NCBI RefSeq assembly: GCF_018614655.1
Contig: NZ_JAGGOG010000006.1
Span: forward strand, 1 to 64,000
Length of the DNA stretch: 64,000 nucleotides
Direction: 5' to 3'
Source: Pseudomonas fluorescens
GTDB taxonomy: Bacteria; Pseudomonadota; Gammaproteobacteria; Pseudomonadales; Pseudomonadaceae
In this document: piece by piece, positions 1-7,515 of the stretch
Position numbering within the stretch: position 1 is the first letter of the stretch
How the letters are laid out: each line of letters begins with the position of its first letter
Translations under genes and position numbers: made by a program
The notes under the pieces: generated by a model
Databases searched by the model: none
Seen by the model: the letters and a program-made list of their open reading frames with translations, nothing else
Told to the model about the DNA's origin: nothing

Positions 1-55
1 AGCAGCCCTAAAAACAGACACTGAGTTTTATCTGAAGAAGTGTAGTGGTCTTATT

Positions 56-98
56 GGGGCTGCTTCGCAGCCCAACGGGGGCAAGCCCCCTCGCCACA
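56..98. repeat. REP-like palindromes
   Basis: Two adjacent hairpins: GGGCTGC/GCAGCCC (57-73) and GGGGGC/GCCCCC with an AA loop (77-90), followed by CTCGCCACA. The same GGGGGC-TTG-CCCCC-TCGCCAC theme recurs at 9671-9702 and 32213-32347. It matches the general look of Pseudomonas REP sequences. It lies just downstream of the minus-strand TauE gene. Confidence 0.7.
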
Positions 99-122
99 GA
101 AGCTCCTCGCCACAATCAGATC

Positions 123-908
123 TTAGAACGCCAACTTGTACCCGATCATCGCCAGCATCACCGCCAGGCACGGGCGCAGGATCCCATCCGGCACTCGCCC
201 GGTCATATGGCTGCCCACATAGATCCCCGGCAGCGAACCCATCAGCAAAAAGCCCAGCAAGTGCCAGTCCATATTGCCCATGCTCGCGTGCCCAAGGCCT
301 GCCACCAGGGTCAGCGGTACGGCGTGGGCGATTTCCGTGCCCACCAGGCGCCGGGTGGCCAGGAATGGATACAGAATGAACAGCGCCACGGTGCCCAAGG
401 CACCTGCACCGATGGAGGTCAGGGCCACCATGGTGCCGAGGATTGCACCGGTGACGACCGTCAGGCCGTTCAGGTTGCGCGGGTTCATATGGTAGTCATC
501 GCCCGCATGGCGCTGGGCGAAGGCCAACAACTTTTTCTTGAACAGAATCGCCAGGGCCGTCAGCAACAGCACCACGCCCAATGCCTGCTTGATCACCGCG
601 TTCATGGCGCTGGGGTCGGTGTGCAGGTTCTTGAGAAACCACAGGGTCAGCAACACAGCCGGAACACTGCCCAGGGTCAGCCAGCCGGTGATTTTCCAGT
701 CAATGTTCTTGTTCTTCCCGTGCACCAGTACGCCACCGGACTTGGTGATGGCTGCATACAACAGGTCGGTGCCCACGGCGGTCGCCGGGTTGATACCGAA
801 CCACAGCAGGATCGGGGTCATCAAGGAGCCCCCGCCCACACCGGTCATGCCGACGATAAAACCCACCACCAGGCCAGCCACCACGAAACCAAAATTACCC
901 ACATCCAT
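123..908 (-). CDS. TauE/SafE-family sulfite/organosulfonate exporter
   Basis: A 261-residue, very hydrophobic inner-membrane protein with about eight predicted membrane segments. It begins with the glycine-rich stretch GFIVGMTGVGGGSLMTP (about residues 16-32), typical of the TauE/SafE (DUF81) family. A second glycine-rich half-repeat (GAILGTMVALTSIGAGALG) starts near residue 155, which fits the two-repeat architecture. The family moves sulfite, sulfoacetate or related anions out of the cell; the substrate here cannot be read. It lies 91 bp downstream of the methyltransferase gene on the same strand, so co-transcription is possible. Confidence 0.85.
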   Translation of the reverse strand: MDVGNFGFVVAGLVVGFIVGMTGVGGGSLMTPILLWFGINPATAVGTDLLYAAITKSGGVLVHGKNKNIDWKITGWLTLGSVPAVLLTLWFLKNLHTDPSAMNAVIKQALGVVLLLTALAILFKKKLLAFAQRHAGDDYHMNPRNLNGLTVVTGAILGTMVALTSIGAGALGTVALFILYPFLATRRLVGTEIAHAVPLTLVAGLGHASMGNMDWHLLGFLLMGSLPGIYVGSHMTGRVPDGILRPCLAVMLAMIGYKLAF

Positions 909-999
909 TACAACTACCTGCGGCCTTATAAATTTCTGGCGGCAGCATAGCGATTTTTCTTATAACGACTTATATCAATACGATCTGACTTTATTCCTT

Positions 1000-1770
1000 T
1001 TATGTCAGTCGTTGACACCGATAGGCCTGGGTCTGATAGGGAAAGGCCACGGTGTCGCGTCCCTGCAATGCCGGGTGAGTGTTGATCAGGGTTTGCAGTT
1101 GTTCGGTCACCCGCGCCTTCTCGGCTGCAGGCAGGGCCGCGATGAAACTGACGGACAGGAAGCGATCCATGATTACTTCTTGGGGGCTGCCGACGTGGCT
1201 ATACGGAAAGCAGGTCATTTCAAGGGCGGAAAAATATTGACCGGTGAACGCCTTGCGCCACTCGCCGGTATGAAAGCGCGGAGTGTCGCCTTCGTAGGGG
1301 GTGATGATTTCGGTGATGGCGGCGACCCAGTCCACCGACTCATCCCGCACATTCCAGATCAACCCCAGACGCCCTTCGGGCTTCAGCACGCGGTGAATTT
1401 CCCGCAGCGCCGCCTCAGTGGCAAACCAGTGGAACGCCTGGGCGCAGACCAGAGCGTCGGCGGTTGCGGATTCAAGCGGGATGGCTTCGGCGGTGCCAGA
1501 CAACAGGCGTACGTCCGGCAGCAGCTTGTGCAATTGTGCCCCCATGGCTTCCACGGGCTCGACCGCAATCAAGGTGGGCACGACGGTGTTGAGCAAACGA
1601 GTGAACTTGCCAGTTCCCGCACCGAGGTCGATGACCGTGGATCGGGCACTGATCGCCAGTGCCTGCGTCAACCAGCCCGTCAATTGCCGCGGGTAATCCG
1701 GGCGGCCCTGGGCGTAGGTGGACGCCTGGGCAGAGAAACCCTGTTGAGCAGACTTGTGAACACCGGACAT
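1000..1770 (-). CDS. Class I SAM-dependent methyltransferase
   Basis: A 256-residue soluble enzyme. SAM-binding motif I VIDLGAGTGKFTRLL lies near residues 45-60, with a motif-II acidic position in LIAVEPVEAMG and a Methyltransf_11-like middle (ALVCAQAFHWF; EIHRVLKPEGRLGLIWN). The open frame extends upstream, but the ATG at 1770 is preceded by AGAGGAGAG at good spacing, so I start there. The DALVCAQAFHWF region resembles UbiE/trans-aconitate-type methyltransferases. The substrate is unknown. Confidence 0.85.
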   Translation of the reverse strand: MSGVHKSAQQGFSAQASTYAQGRPDYPRQLTGWLTQALAISARSTVIDLGAGTGKFTRLLNTVVPTLIAVEPVEAMGAQLHKLLPDVRLLSGTAEAIPLESATADALVCAQAFHWFATEAALREIHRVLKPEGRLGLIWNVRDESVDWVAAITEIITPYEGDTPRFHTGEWRKAFTGQYFSALEMTCFPYSHVGSPQEVIMDRFLSVSFIAALPAAEKARVTEQLQTLINTHPALQGRDTVAFPYQTQAYRCQRLT

Positions 1771-1914
1771 CGTCAATCTCTCCTCTAGGTTGGCAGCAGG
1801 CACAGTGTAAGGTAATGAAATGTTACAGGCGGACCTTTTGCAAAAGCCCCATACAAACAGGGCCTGCATCTGTGGGCACCTGCTATCGAATCGGCGGCCC
1901 CTTTACAGCATCGA

Positions 1915-2058
1915 TATCTACACATTTCTTGAATCCCCTGAAGGCCCTGTAGCCGCTGCCGAGGCACGAGGCTGCGATAAGGGCCGCAGGACCTTCGGCC
2001 GTTTCAAAATCCTGGCGACTGCTGCGCAGCCGATCGCAGGCTGCGCCAGCGGCTACAG
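1915..2058. repeat. Intergenic repeat family A, copy 1
   Basis: A 144-bp block that recurs almost unchanged at 7259-7408, with a partial third copy at 7423-7482. A leader (TATCTACACATTTCTTGAAT) precedes a core bounded by 12-bp inverted repeats, CTGTAGCCGCTG (1947-1958) and CAGCGGCTACAG (2047-2058). The core also holds the inner palindromic segment CGCAGGACCTTCGGCCG. It occupies the 464-bp gap between the divergent methyltransferase and UPF0149 genes (1771-2234). I see no gene in the rest of that gap. Confidence 0.85.
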
Positions 2059-2234
2059 AGAGCAGCGTTTATCTGAGCAGCCGAGGCAGAAAGCCAAGCC
2101 TTCGAGTGTGTCAACAAGCTGTGCCAACGGTGGGAAAAAGCCGAAAAGAGGCTGGATTAAAACCGTTACAAGCGCCATCCTCCGCGCTTTAAGCCGCCCT
2201 GATCAGCGGCGTACGACGAACAAAGGACAAGCCC

Positions 2235-2789
2235 ATGCTCAACCAACCCCTCGCCCCCGCCGATTTCGAGTTCATCGAAGAAACTCTGCTGAAGTACGGC
2301 GTCGACCATTCGGTGCTGAACCTGGCCGAACTGGACGGCTACTTCACCGCGCTGGTATCCAGCCCGGCGCAGGTGGATGTCGCCGAATGGTTCCCGGCCA
2401 TCTGGGGTGGGCAGAACCCAACCTGGGAAAGCCCCGAGGAAGCCAAGCGTTTCCTCGACCTGAGCGTGCGCCATATGAATGCCATCGCCACCCAACTGGC
2501 GACCAACGCCCAAGGCTTCAAGGCCCGTTTTGAAGAAACCGAGCATCAGGACCAGCCGCTGACCCTGGCGGAAGAATGGTGCTTTGGTTATATCCGTGGC
2601 GTTACCGTCGGCAACTGGCCTGAGCTGCCGGCCGAACAGGCCGCGCAACTGGAAAAGATTTCCTGGTGTGCCGAGCAGGATAATTTCGAACTGCCGGCGG
2701 ACCTGGATGTAGGCTTGCATCAGCAACGGGCCAGCGCTATCGAACCGGCAGCGCGGGCGTTGCATGATTATTGGTTGGCCAAGCGTTAA
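2235..2789 (+). CDS. UPF0149 (YecA/YgfB-like) protein
   Basis: A 184-residue, mostly helical protein. The N-terminus (DFEFIEETLLKYG...ELDGYFTALVSSP) has the ELDGYFTAL signature of the UPF0149/YgfB-YecA family, and EEWCFGYIRGV near residue 115 is a second family hallmark. The molecular role of this family is poorly defined. YecA proteins often carry a C-terminal SEC-C zinc motif, which is absent here, so this is the short form. It is monocistronic and ends at a strong hairpin (2793-2822). Confidence 0.85.
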   Translation: MLNQPLAPADFEFIEETLLKYGVDHSVLNLAELDGYFTALVSSPAQVDVAEWFPAIWGGQNPTWESPEEAKRFLDLSVRHMNAIATQLATNAQGFKARFEETEHQDQPLTLAEEWCFGYIRGVTVGNWPELPAEQAAQLEKISWCAEQDNFELPADLDVGLHQQRASAIEPAARALHDYWLAKR

Positions 2790-2792
2790 GCA

Positions 2793-2822
2793 AAAAATGT
2801 GGGAGCGTACTCCCACATTTTT
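2793..2822. terminator. Bidirectional rho-independent terminator
   Basis: A perfect 13-bp inverted repeat (AAAAATGTGGGAG / CTCCCACATTTTT) with a CGTA loop. It has a T-tract on the plus strand and, read on the other strand, one for the minus strand. It lies between the convergent UPF0149 gene and the AA10 gene, and so can stop both. Confidence 0.9.
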
Positions 2823-2848
2823 CATGGCTGGTAACCCGTACTCAACGG

Positions 2849-3478
2849 TTACTTGAAGTCCACATCAAACGCTTGATAGAACGCGTTGCCGGTATTGGCC
2901 ACGATCCACATCAACACCAGCACATGACGGCCCTTCTTGCCCTTGGGCAGGGTCACCTGGTGTTCGACCTTGGCCTTCAGCTCCGCTGCATGCTGGTAAT
3001 ACGGCGCCTGGGTGTAAAAATCCTCGAAGAACGGTTTGGCTTCCAGTTGCGCACGGCTGATGCGTTGCTTGGGGTCCCAGCCGTCCTTGGTGATCAACCA
3101 GCGATAACCACGGGTTGTATGCGCTGCGGTGTACGCCCACTGCACCTTGAACACTTGGCCGGCATCGACATTCAACAGCGGCCAGCTAAACGGCGTGTTG
3201 AGCTTCTTGCTCATTTCCTCATCGGTAAAGTTGATGCAGTCACGGGCATCGGTCTTGCCACCGCTGAGGATATGTCCGTCGGCTGGCGGGGTGACACTTT
3301 GATCGTCCGTGTCGTAGGGTGCTGGGAAAGGCCCGGCAGTGAGGGATGGAAAGTTCTTGCCACCTTCCATCTCGTTGACTTGCCAGCTTTCCAGCAGGCC
3401 ACGTTCGACAGCGACCGAACCACGGCTGGCGGGGGTTATGACACGACCGTGTCTGAGTTCAGTTTGAGGTTTGTTCAT
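2849..3478 (-). CDS. AA10-family lytic polysaccharide monooxygenase lacking a signal peptide
   Basis: A 209-residue single-domain member of the chitin-binding/AA10 copper monooxygenase family, which oxidatively cleaves chitin or cellulose. The start MNKPQTELR is immediately followed by HGRVITPASR, where the His (residue 10) is the expected first ligand of the copper histidine brace. The second brace His is about residue 120 (WAYTAAHTTRGYRW), and AFYQAFDVDF supplies the axial aromatic region at the C-terminus. AAGGAG sits 8 bases before this ATG, so the start is well supported, yet there is no hydrophobic signal peptide. Family members need the His to be the mature N-terminus and are normally exported by Sec or Tat. 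Either the nine residues are clipped by another route or the protein leaves by lysis. A LexA-like dyad lies upstream (3546-3565). Confidence 0.88.
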   Translation of the reverse strand: MNKPQTELRHGRVITPASRGSVAVERGLLESWQVNEMEGGKNFPSLTAGPFPAPYDTDDQSVTPPADGHILSGGKTDARDCINFTDEEMSKKLNTPFSWPLLNVDAGQVFKVQWAYTAAHTTRGYRWLITKDGWDPKQRISRAQLEAKPFFEDFYTQAPYYQHAAELKAKVEHQVTLPKGKKGRHVLVLMWIVANTGNAFYQAFDVDFK

Positions 3479-3545
3479 TGCATTTCACTCCTTGAGATTT
3501 AAGAACTCCCCGTCTTGGGAAGTGACTCGAACTTACCCCACAAAA

Positions 3546-3565
3546 TACTGGATATCCAGCCAGTA
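3546..3565. promoter_or_regulatory. LexA-like dyad upstream of the AA10 gene
   Basis: TACTG-N10-CAGTA, the arm sequence and spacing of the classical LexA box, 68 bp before the AA10 start. The central ten bases (GATATCCAGC) are less AT-rich than the usual alternating TA core, and an overlapping palindrome CTGGATATCCAG (3548-3559) could explain the symmetry instead. The call is tentative. Confidence 0.35.
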
Positions 3566-3704
3566 CTTTTTGCCTCCACGACCCACTTCCCCCGACATTG
3601 CTGGCTACAGGCTATTTTCCTACAGCCTTCCAGGCTCTGGTCCTACCAGCCCGCGCGCTATAGAGCTACGCGTACCTAAGACAACGGATTATCTACCGGC
3701 CTCT

Positions 3705-4058
3705 TCAGCTCTCAAGGATCATCTCGAAGCCGCCATAAATCATGCGCTGCCCATCAAAAGGCATCGGGTTGACCTCCGGTTTCATCCGCGGGTCTTCCAT
3801 CACCTTGCGCATTCCCGCATCGCGCACTTGCCGGGACGGCCACAGGATCCAGGAAAACACCACGGTTTCGTCATCCTTGAGCTTGACCGCCATGGGCAGC
3901 GAAGTGACTTGGCCCTGGGGCACATCATCACCCCAGCACTCGACGATCTTCAGGGCACCATGCTCCTTGAACACCACGGCTGCGGCCTTGGCGTGCTGGA
4001 TGAACTGTTCGCGCTTGGCGGTGGGTACTGCGATGACACAACCGTCGACGTAAGACAT
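3705..4058 (-). CDS. DUF1428 (YbaA-like) protein
   Basis: A 117-residue protein with the DUF1428 pattern. It starts MSYVDGCVIAVP and contains GALKIVECWGDDVPQG, VVFSWILWPSRQVRD and the C-terminal MPFDGQRMIYGGFE. The family has a dimeric alpha/beta-barrel (ferredoxin-like) fold related to monooxygenase-type small proteins, with no settled function. An in-frame ATG two codons earlier is only one base from AGGAG, so I use the second ATG, which has better spacing. It is divergent from aroA. Confidence 0.85.
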   Translation of the reverse strand: MSYVDGCVIAVPTAKREQFIQHAKAAAVVFKEHGALKIVECWGDDVPQGQVTSLPMAVKLKDDETVVFSWILWPSRQVRDAGMRKVMEDPRMKPEVNPMPFDGQRMIYGGFEMILES

Positions 4059-4270
4059 AGTCATTCTCCTGATTGGAAGGAATGAACGACCAGGGTTGAA
4101 ATGGGCCGTTCTGTCTGTAGTCGATTCATCAGCGGTCGGATCGACAGCCGTCTGGAAAATACCGACCAGTGGTGATCCCCGCTCGACAAGGGCATCGTCT
4201 TTGGCCGATTATTCGTGTCCGCCAGTCGGCCACTCCCCGCCACCTCGCCTTGAATCAGGAGCCTTGTACC

Positions 4271-5527
4271 TTGAGTTCGCAGAAAACCGTGACCGTTACA
4301 CCGCCCAACTTTCCACTGAACGGCAAGGTAGCGCCCCCCGGCTCCAAATCCATTACCAACCGCGCCCTGCTGCTGGCGGCCCTGGCCAAGGGCACCAGCC
4401 GCCTGAGCGGTGCACTGAAAAGCGATGACACCCGGCACATGTCGGTGGCCTTGCGGCAGATGGGTGTCATCATCGATGAGCCCGACGACGTGACCTTCGT
4501 CGTCACGGGCCAGGGCCAATTGCAGTTGCCGCCGCAGTCGCTGTTTCTTGGCAATGCCGGGACGGCGATGCGCTTCCTGACCGCCGCGGTGGCTACGGTG
4601 CAAGGCACGGTGATCCTCGATGGCGACGACTACATGCAAAAGCGCCCGATCGGCCCACTGCTCGCGACCTTGAATCAGAACGGCATCCAGGTCGAAAGCC
4701 CTACCGGCTGCCCGCCCGTGACCGTTCATGGCGTCGGCCGGGTTCAGGCCAAGCGCTTCGAAATCGACGGTGGCCTGTCGAGCCAGTACGTCTCGGCGCT
4801 GTTGATGCTGGCGGCCTGCGGTGAAGCGCCCATCGAAGTCGCACTGACCGGCAAGGACATTGGTGCCCGTGGCTACGTCGACCTGACCCTGGATTGCATG
4901 CGTGCCTTCGGGGCGCAGATTGAAGTGGTCGACGACAGCACCTGGCGCGTGGCGCCGACCGGCTACACCGCCAATGATTATCTGATCGAACCGGACGCTT
5001 CCGCCGCCACCTATTTGTGGGCGGCGGAAGTACTGACCGGTGGCAACATCGACCTGGGCGTCGCGCCGCAGGACTTCACCCAGCCTGATGCCAAGGCCCA
5101 GGCGGTGATTGCCGAGTTCCCGCACATGCCGGCCACGGTGGTGGGTTCGCAGATGCAGGACGCCATCCCTACCCTCGCCGTGCTCGCGGCCTTCAATAAC
5201 ACGCCAGTGCGCTTCACCGAACTGGCCAACCTGCGGGTCAAGGAGTGTGATCGGGTCCAGGCGCTGCATGACGGCCTGAACGAAATCCGTCCGGGCCTGG
5301 CGACCATTGAAGGCGATGACCTGCTGGTGGCCAGCGATCCGGCTCTGGCAGGCACGTCGTGCAACGCACTGATCGACACCCACGCCGACCACCGCATCGC
5401 CATGTGTTTTGCACTGGCGGGGCTGAAAGTGTCAGGGATCAAGATTCAGGATCCAGACTGCGTCGCCAAGACCTATCCTGAGTACTGGAAGATGCTGGGT
5501 AGCCTGGGCGTCAAGCTGAGCTACTGA
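4271..5527 (+). CDS. aroA: 3-phosphoshikimate 1-carboxyvinyltransferase (free-standing EPSP synthase)
   Basis: A 418-residue enzyme joining shikimate-3-phosphate and PEP in the shikimate pathway. I see PGSKSITNR (Lys26), GNAGTAMRF (residues 94-102), NLRVKECDR, DHRIAMCF and the C-terminal AKTYPEY, which carry the usual substrate-binding Lys/Arg residues. QDAIPTLAVLAAF holds the catalytic Asp region. TTG at 4271 is chosen because AGGAG lies 8 bases upstream and the protein then starts at the normal family position. Residue 102 is Phe, whereas the equivalent E. coli residue Pro101 is usually conserved. Pseudomonads normally carry the housekeeping aroA as part of a tyrA-aroA fusion, so this single-domain copy is probably a second enzyme. 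Confidence 0.93.
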   Translation: MSSQKTVTVTPPNFPLNGKVAPPGSKSITNRALLLAALAKGTSRLSGALKSDDTRHMSVALRQMGVIIDEPDDVTFVVTGQGQLQLPPQSLFLGNAGTAMRFLTAAVATVQGTVILDGDDYMQKRPIGPLLATLNQNGIQVESPTGCPPVTVHGVGRVQAKRFEIDGGLSSQYVSALLMLAACGEAPIEVALTGKDIGARGYVDLTLDCMRAFGAQIEVVDDSTWRVAPTGYTANDYLIEPDASAATYLWAAEVLTGGNIDLGVAPQDFTQPDAKAQAVIAEFPHMPATVVGSQMQDAIPTLAVLAAFNNTPVRFTELANLRVKECDRVQALHDGLNEIRPGLATIEGDDLLVASDPALAGTSCNALIDTHADHRIAMCFALAGLKVSGIKIQDPDCVAKTYPEYWKMLGSLGVKLSY

Positions 5528-5559
5528 GCCGTCAGCGCCGGTATGGGGAGGGACTGCTC

Positions 5560-5949
5560 ATGACGATTCGCCAACCCTGCCCACCCGGTGCCTGCGTGTG
5601 CGAGCGCGAACAACTGCTGGAAGCCCCCGGTGCAGACTTGCGCATCCTGCACCTGACCCGCCTGGAAGAAAAACGCCTGCTGGATCGCCTCGAAGACCTG
5701 AAAAGTCTGCCGGACCTGGAGCATATGCAGCAGTTGATGTACCAGCAATTGGGCATCCGCGTGCACATCGCCCCCGGCCATACCGAAGTCAAAAGCATGC
5801 GCGGCCTCCAGATTGTCATCGACGAATTGCCGGGGCTGTGTCGCAAGACCCGGCAGGCGATTCCGACGGCGATTCGCCGCGGGCTGGAGAAACGGCCGGA
5901 GATTGCCTATCGGTTGCTGGATGCCCATGACTTGTTTCGGGAAGGTTGA
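5560..5949 (+). CDS. Conserved hypothetical protein with an N-terminal Cys cluster
   Basis: A 129-residue protein starting 32 bp after aroA in the same direction, so probably co-transcribed. It opens with three cysteines in CPPGACVCE (residues 7-15) and continues as a charged, helical, leucine-rich protein with another Cys near residue 107 (LPGLCRKTRQAIPTAIRRGLE). I do not recognise a functional family, although similar proteins are common in Pseudomonas. The Cys spacing could bind a metal, but that is a guess. Confidence 0.7.
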   Translation: MTIRQPCPPGACVCEREQLLEAPGADLRILHLTRLEEKRLLDRLEDLKSLPDLEHMQQLMYQQLGIRVHIAPGHTEVKSMRGLQIVIDELPGLCRKTRQAIPTAIRRGLEKRPEIAYRLLDAHDLFREG

Positions 5950-5956
5950 ACCGCAA

Positions 5957-6571
5957 CTAGATCGACAACGCAACCTGCTGGTTCTGCTCCGCAAACATCC
6001 CCTGCCCCGTGCGCCACGCCGCCTCCAGATGCACCTTCGGCTCGCGAATTTCCGATTCCAACAGCAACTGCGAACTCACCACCTTCGCCCCGCAGTAATC
6101 AAAGATGCCGTGGTCAATCTGCGTGTTCATGGCCTTGTCATAGCCATGGCGCTCGAAAGTGCCTTCATCCGTCCCGCCCACCCCCAACAGGTGCACCTGC
6201 AGGCCGCCGAGTTTTTTAACCAGCCTGGTGGTTTGTATGTCGTATTCGATTGCCCAGCCATTGCTGAATACTCGGTCGATCCAGCCCTTGAGCAGGCCCG
6301 GCATCGACCACCAGTAGACCGGATACACCACTACCAGCGCATCGGCGCGGTCGATGCGGGCCTGTTCGGCCCGCACGTCGGCAGGCGGCGTCGCCTGGCC
6401 GCGATACACAGCGTGGTCGGCGGCGGTGTAGCGTGGATCGAAGCCTTCGGCGGCCAGGTCGGCGATTTCAAAGGTATGGCCCTTGGTGGCCAGACCCGCT
6501 GCGACTTGCCCAGCCAGGCCGTGGGTCAAGGAACGAGGATCGTGGTGAGCAACAACGATAATTGCATGCAT
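5957..6571 (-). CDS. Flavodoxin-fold NAD(P)H:quinone oxidoreductase
   Basis: A 204-residue enzyme of the Flavodoxin_2 family (KefF/NQO1-like). It begins MHAIIVVAHHDPRSLTHGLA, the phosphate-binding loop for FMN, and has VVVYPVYWWSMPGLLKGWIDRVFSNGWA (about residues 79-106), the classic FMN/quinone signature, and HLLGVGGTDEG near residue 131. It probably reduces quinones or azo/nitro compounds by two electrons using NAD(P)H. It is divergent from a TetR gene 65 bp away, which is likely its regulator. Confidence 0.88.
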   Translation of the reverse strand: MHAIIVVAHHDPRSLTHGLAGQVAAGLATKGHTFEIADLAAEGFDPRYTAADHAVYRGQATPPADVRAEQARIDRADALVVVYPVYWWSMPGLLKGWIDRVFSNGWAIEYDIQTTRLVKKLGGLQVHLLGVGGTDEGTFERHGYDKAMNTQIDHGIFDYCGAKVVSSQLLLESEIREPKVHLEAAWRTGQGMFAEQNQQVALSI

Positions 6572-6611
6572 GGCAAATGCTCCGGTGCTAAGCTGAAGTT
6601 AAGTTACGATT

Positions 6612-6622
6612 AGTAAGTTACT
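6612..6622. promoter_or_regulatory. Candidate TetR operator
   Basis: AGTAA-G-TTACT, a perfect inverted repeat centred in the 65-bp gap between the divergent quinone reductase and TetR genes. A further AGTTAC half site lies at 6602-6607. Symmetry and position suggest an operator shared by both promoters. Confidence 0.5.
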
Positions 6623-6636
6623 TTTGGTATATAAGC

Positions 6637-7257
6637 ATGTCAAGCACCGAAACATCTGCGCCCCGCCGTCGCCTGTCCCGAGAAGATCGCCTGCGCCAGT
6701 TGCTGGACGTGGCCTGGCAATTGGTTCGTGAAGAAGGCACTGAAGCGCTGACCCTGGGCCGATTGGCCGAAATGGCGGGTGTCACCAAACCTGTGGTGTA
6801 TGACCACTTCATCACCCGGGCCGGCTTGCTGGCGGCGCTGTATAAGGATTTTGACGAACGCCAGAACGCGTTGATGGATGCCGCACTGGAGGCCAGCGAG
6901 GCGAGCCCTGAAGGCCGGGCGCGGGTGATTGCCTCCTCCTATGTCGACTGCGTACTGCTTCAGGGTCGCGAGATACCCGGCGTGATCGCCGCTCTGACGG
7001 GCGCGCCGGAACTGGAAACCCTCAAGCGCGAATACGAGATGATTTTCCTGGTCAAGTGCCGTGATGTGCTCGCACCGTTTGCGCCTTCAGGCACCATCAC
7101 GCTGGCGAGTCTGCGAGCGATGCTGGGGGCCGCCGAGGCGCTGTCCCATGCGGCGGCCAGCGGCGAGATCAGCCCCGCAGAGGCTCAGGAAGAACTGTTC
7201 GTAACCATCAACGCGATGGTCAACCGTAACGGTCAGGTGCGAGGCTGCAATGGGTAG
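6637..7257 (+). CDS. TetR/AcrR-family transcriptional regulator
   Basis: 206 residues. The N-terminal helix-turn-helix reads RLRQLLDVAWQLVREEG followed by GRLAEMAGVTKPVVYDHF (about residues 47-65), the usual TetR DNA-binding signature. The C-terminal half is the helical ligand and dimer domain. It probably represses itself and the divergent flavodoxin-fold reductase, a common arrangement for quinone- or xenobiotic-responsive systems. The inducer is unknown. Confidence 0.9.
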   Translation: MSSTETSAPRRRLSREDRLRQLLDVAWQLVREEGTEALTLGRLAEMAGVTKPVVYDHFITRAGLLAALYKDFDERQNALMDAALEASEASPEGRARVIASSYVDCVLLQGREIPGVIAALTGAPELETLKREYEMIFLVKCRDVLAPFAPSGTITLASLRAMLGAAEALSHAAASGEISPAEAQEELFVTINAMVNRNGQVRGCNG

Positions 7258-7258
7258 G

Positions 7259-7408
7259 TATCTACACATTTCTTGAATCCCCTTAAAGCCCTGTAGCCGC
7301 TGTCGAGGCACGAGGCACGAGGCTACGATAAGAGCCGCAGGACCTTCGGCCGTTTCAAGAGCTGGCGACTGCTGCGCAGCCGATCGCAGGCTGCGCCAGC
7401 GGCTACAG
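7259..7408. repeat. Intergenic repeat family A, copy 2
   Basis: About 150 bp, near-identical to 1915-2058, including the TATCTACACATTTC leader and the 12-bp inverted ends CTGTAGCCGCTG and CAGCGGCTACAG. This copy carries a short extra CACGAGG duplication. It starts one base after the TetR stop codon and lies between convergent genes. Confidence 0.88.
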
Positions 7409-7422
7409 GTGATCGATACATT

Positions 7423-7482
7423 CCCTGTAGCCGCTGTCGAGGCACGAGGCTGCGATAAGGGCCGCAGGACCTTCGGCCGTTT
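7423..7482. repeat. Intergenic repeat family A, copy 3 (half element)
   Basis: About 60 bp from CCCTGTAGCCGCTGTCGAGG to CTTCGGCCGTTT, matching the left half of copies 1 and 2. The right inverted end is missing. It sits directly behind copy 2, forming a tandem one and a half copies. Confidence 0.85.
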
Positions 7483-7515
7483 AAGAAAGCTCCTGCGCGG
7501 TGTGCATTTCAATAT

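Noticed and set aside
45..950. 301-codon plus-strand frame opposite the TauE gene
   Set aside because: Hydrophilic, His/Gln-rich translation typical of an antisense shadow; the minus strand encodes a clear membrane protein.
4061..5392. 443-codon minus-strand frame opposite aroA
   Set aside because: The plus strand has full EPSP synthase motifs; the antisense frame is Arg/Gln/Gly-rich with no domain.
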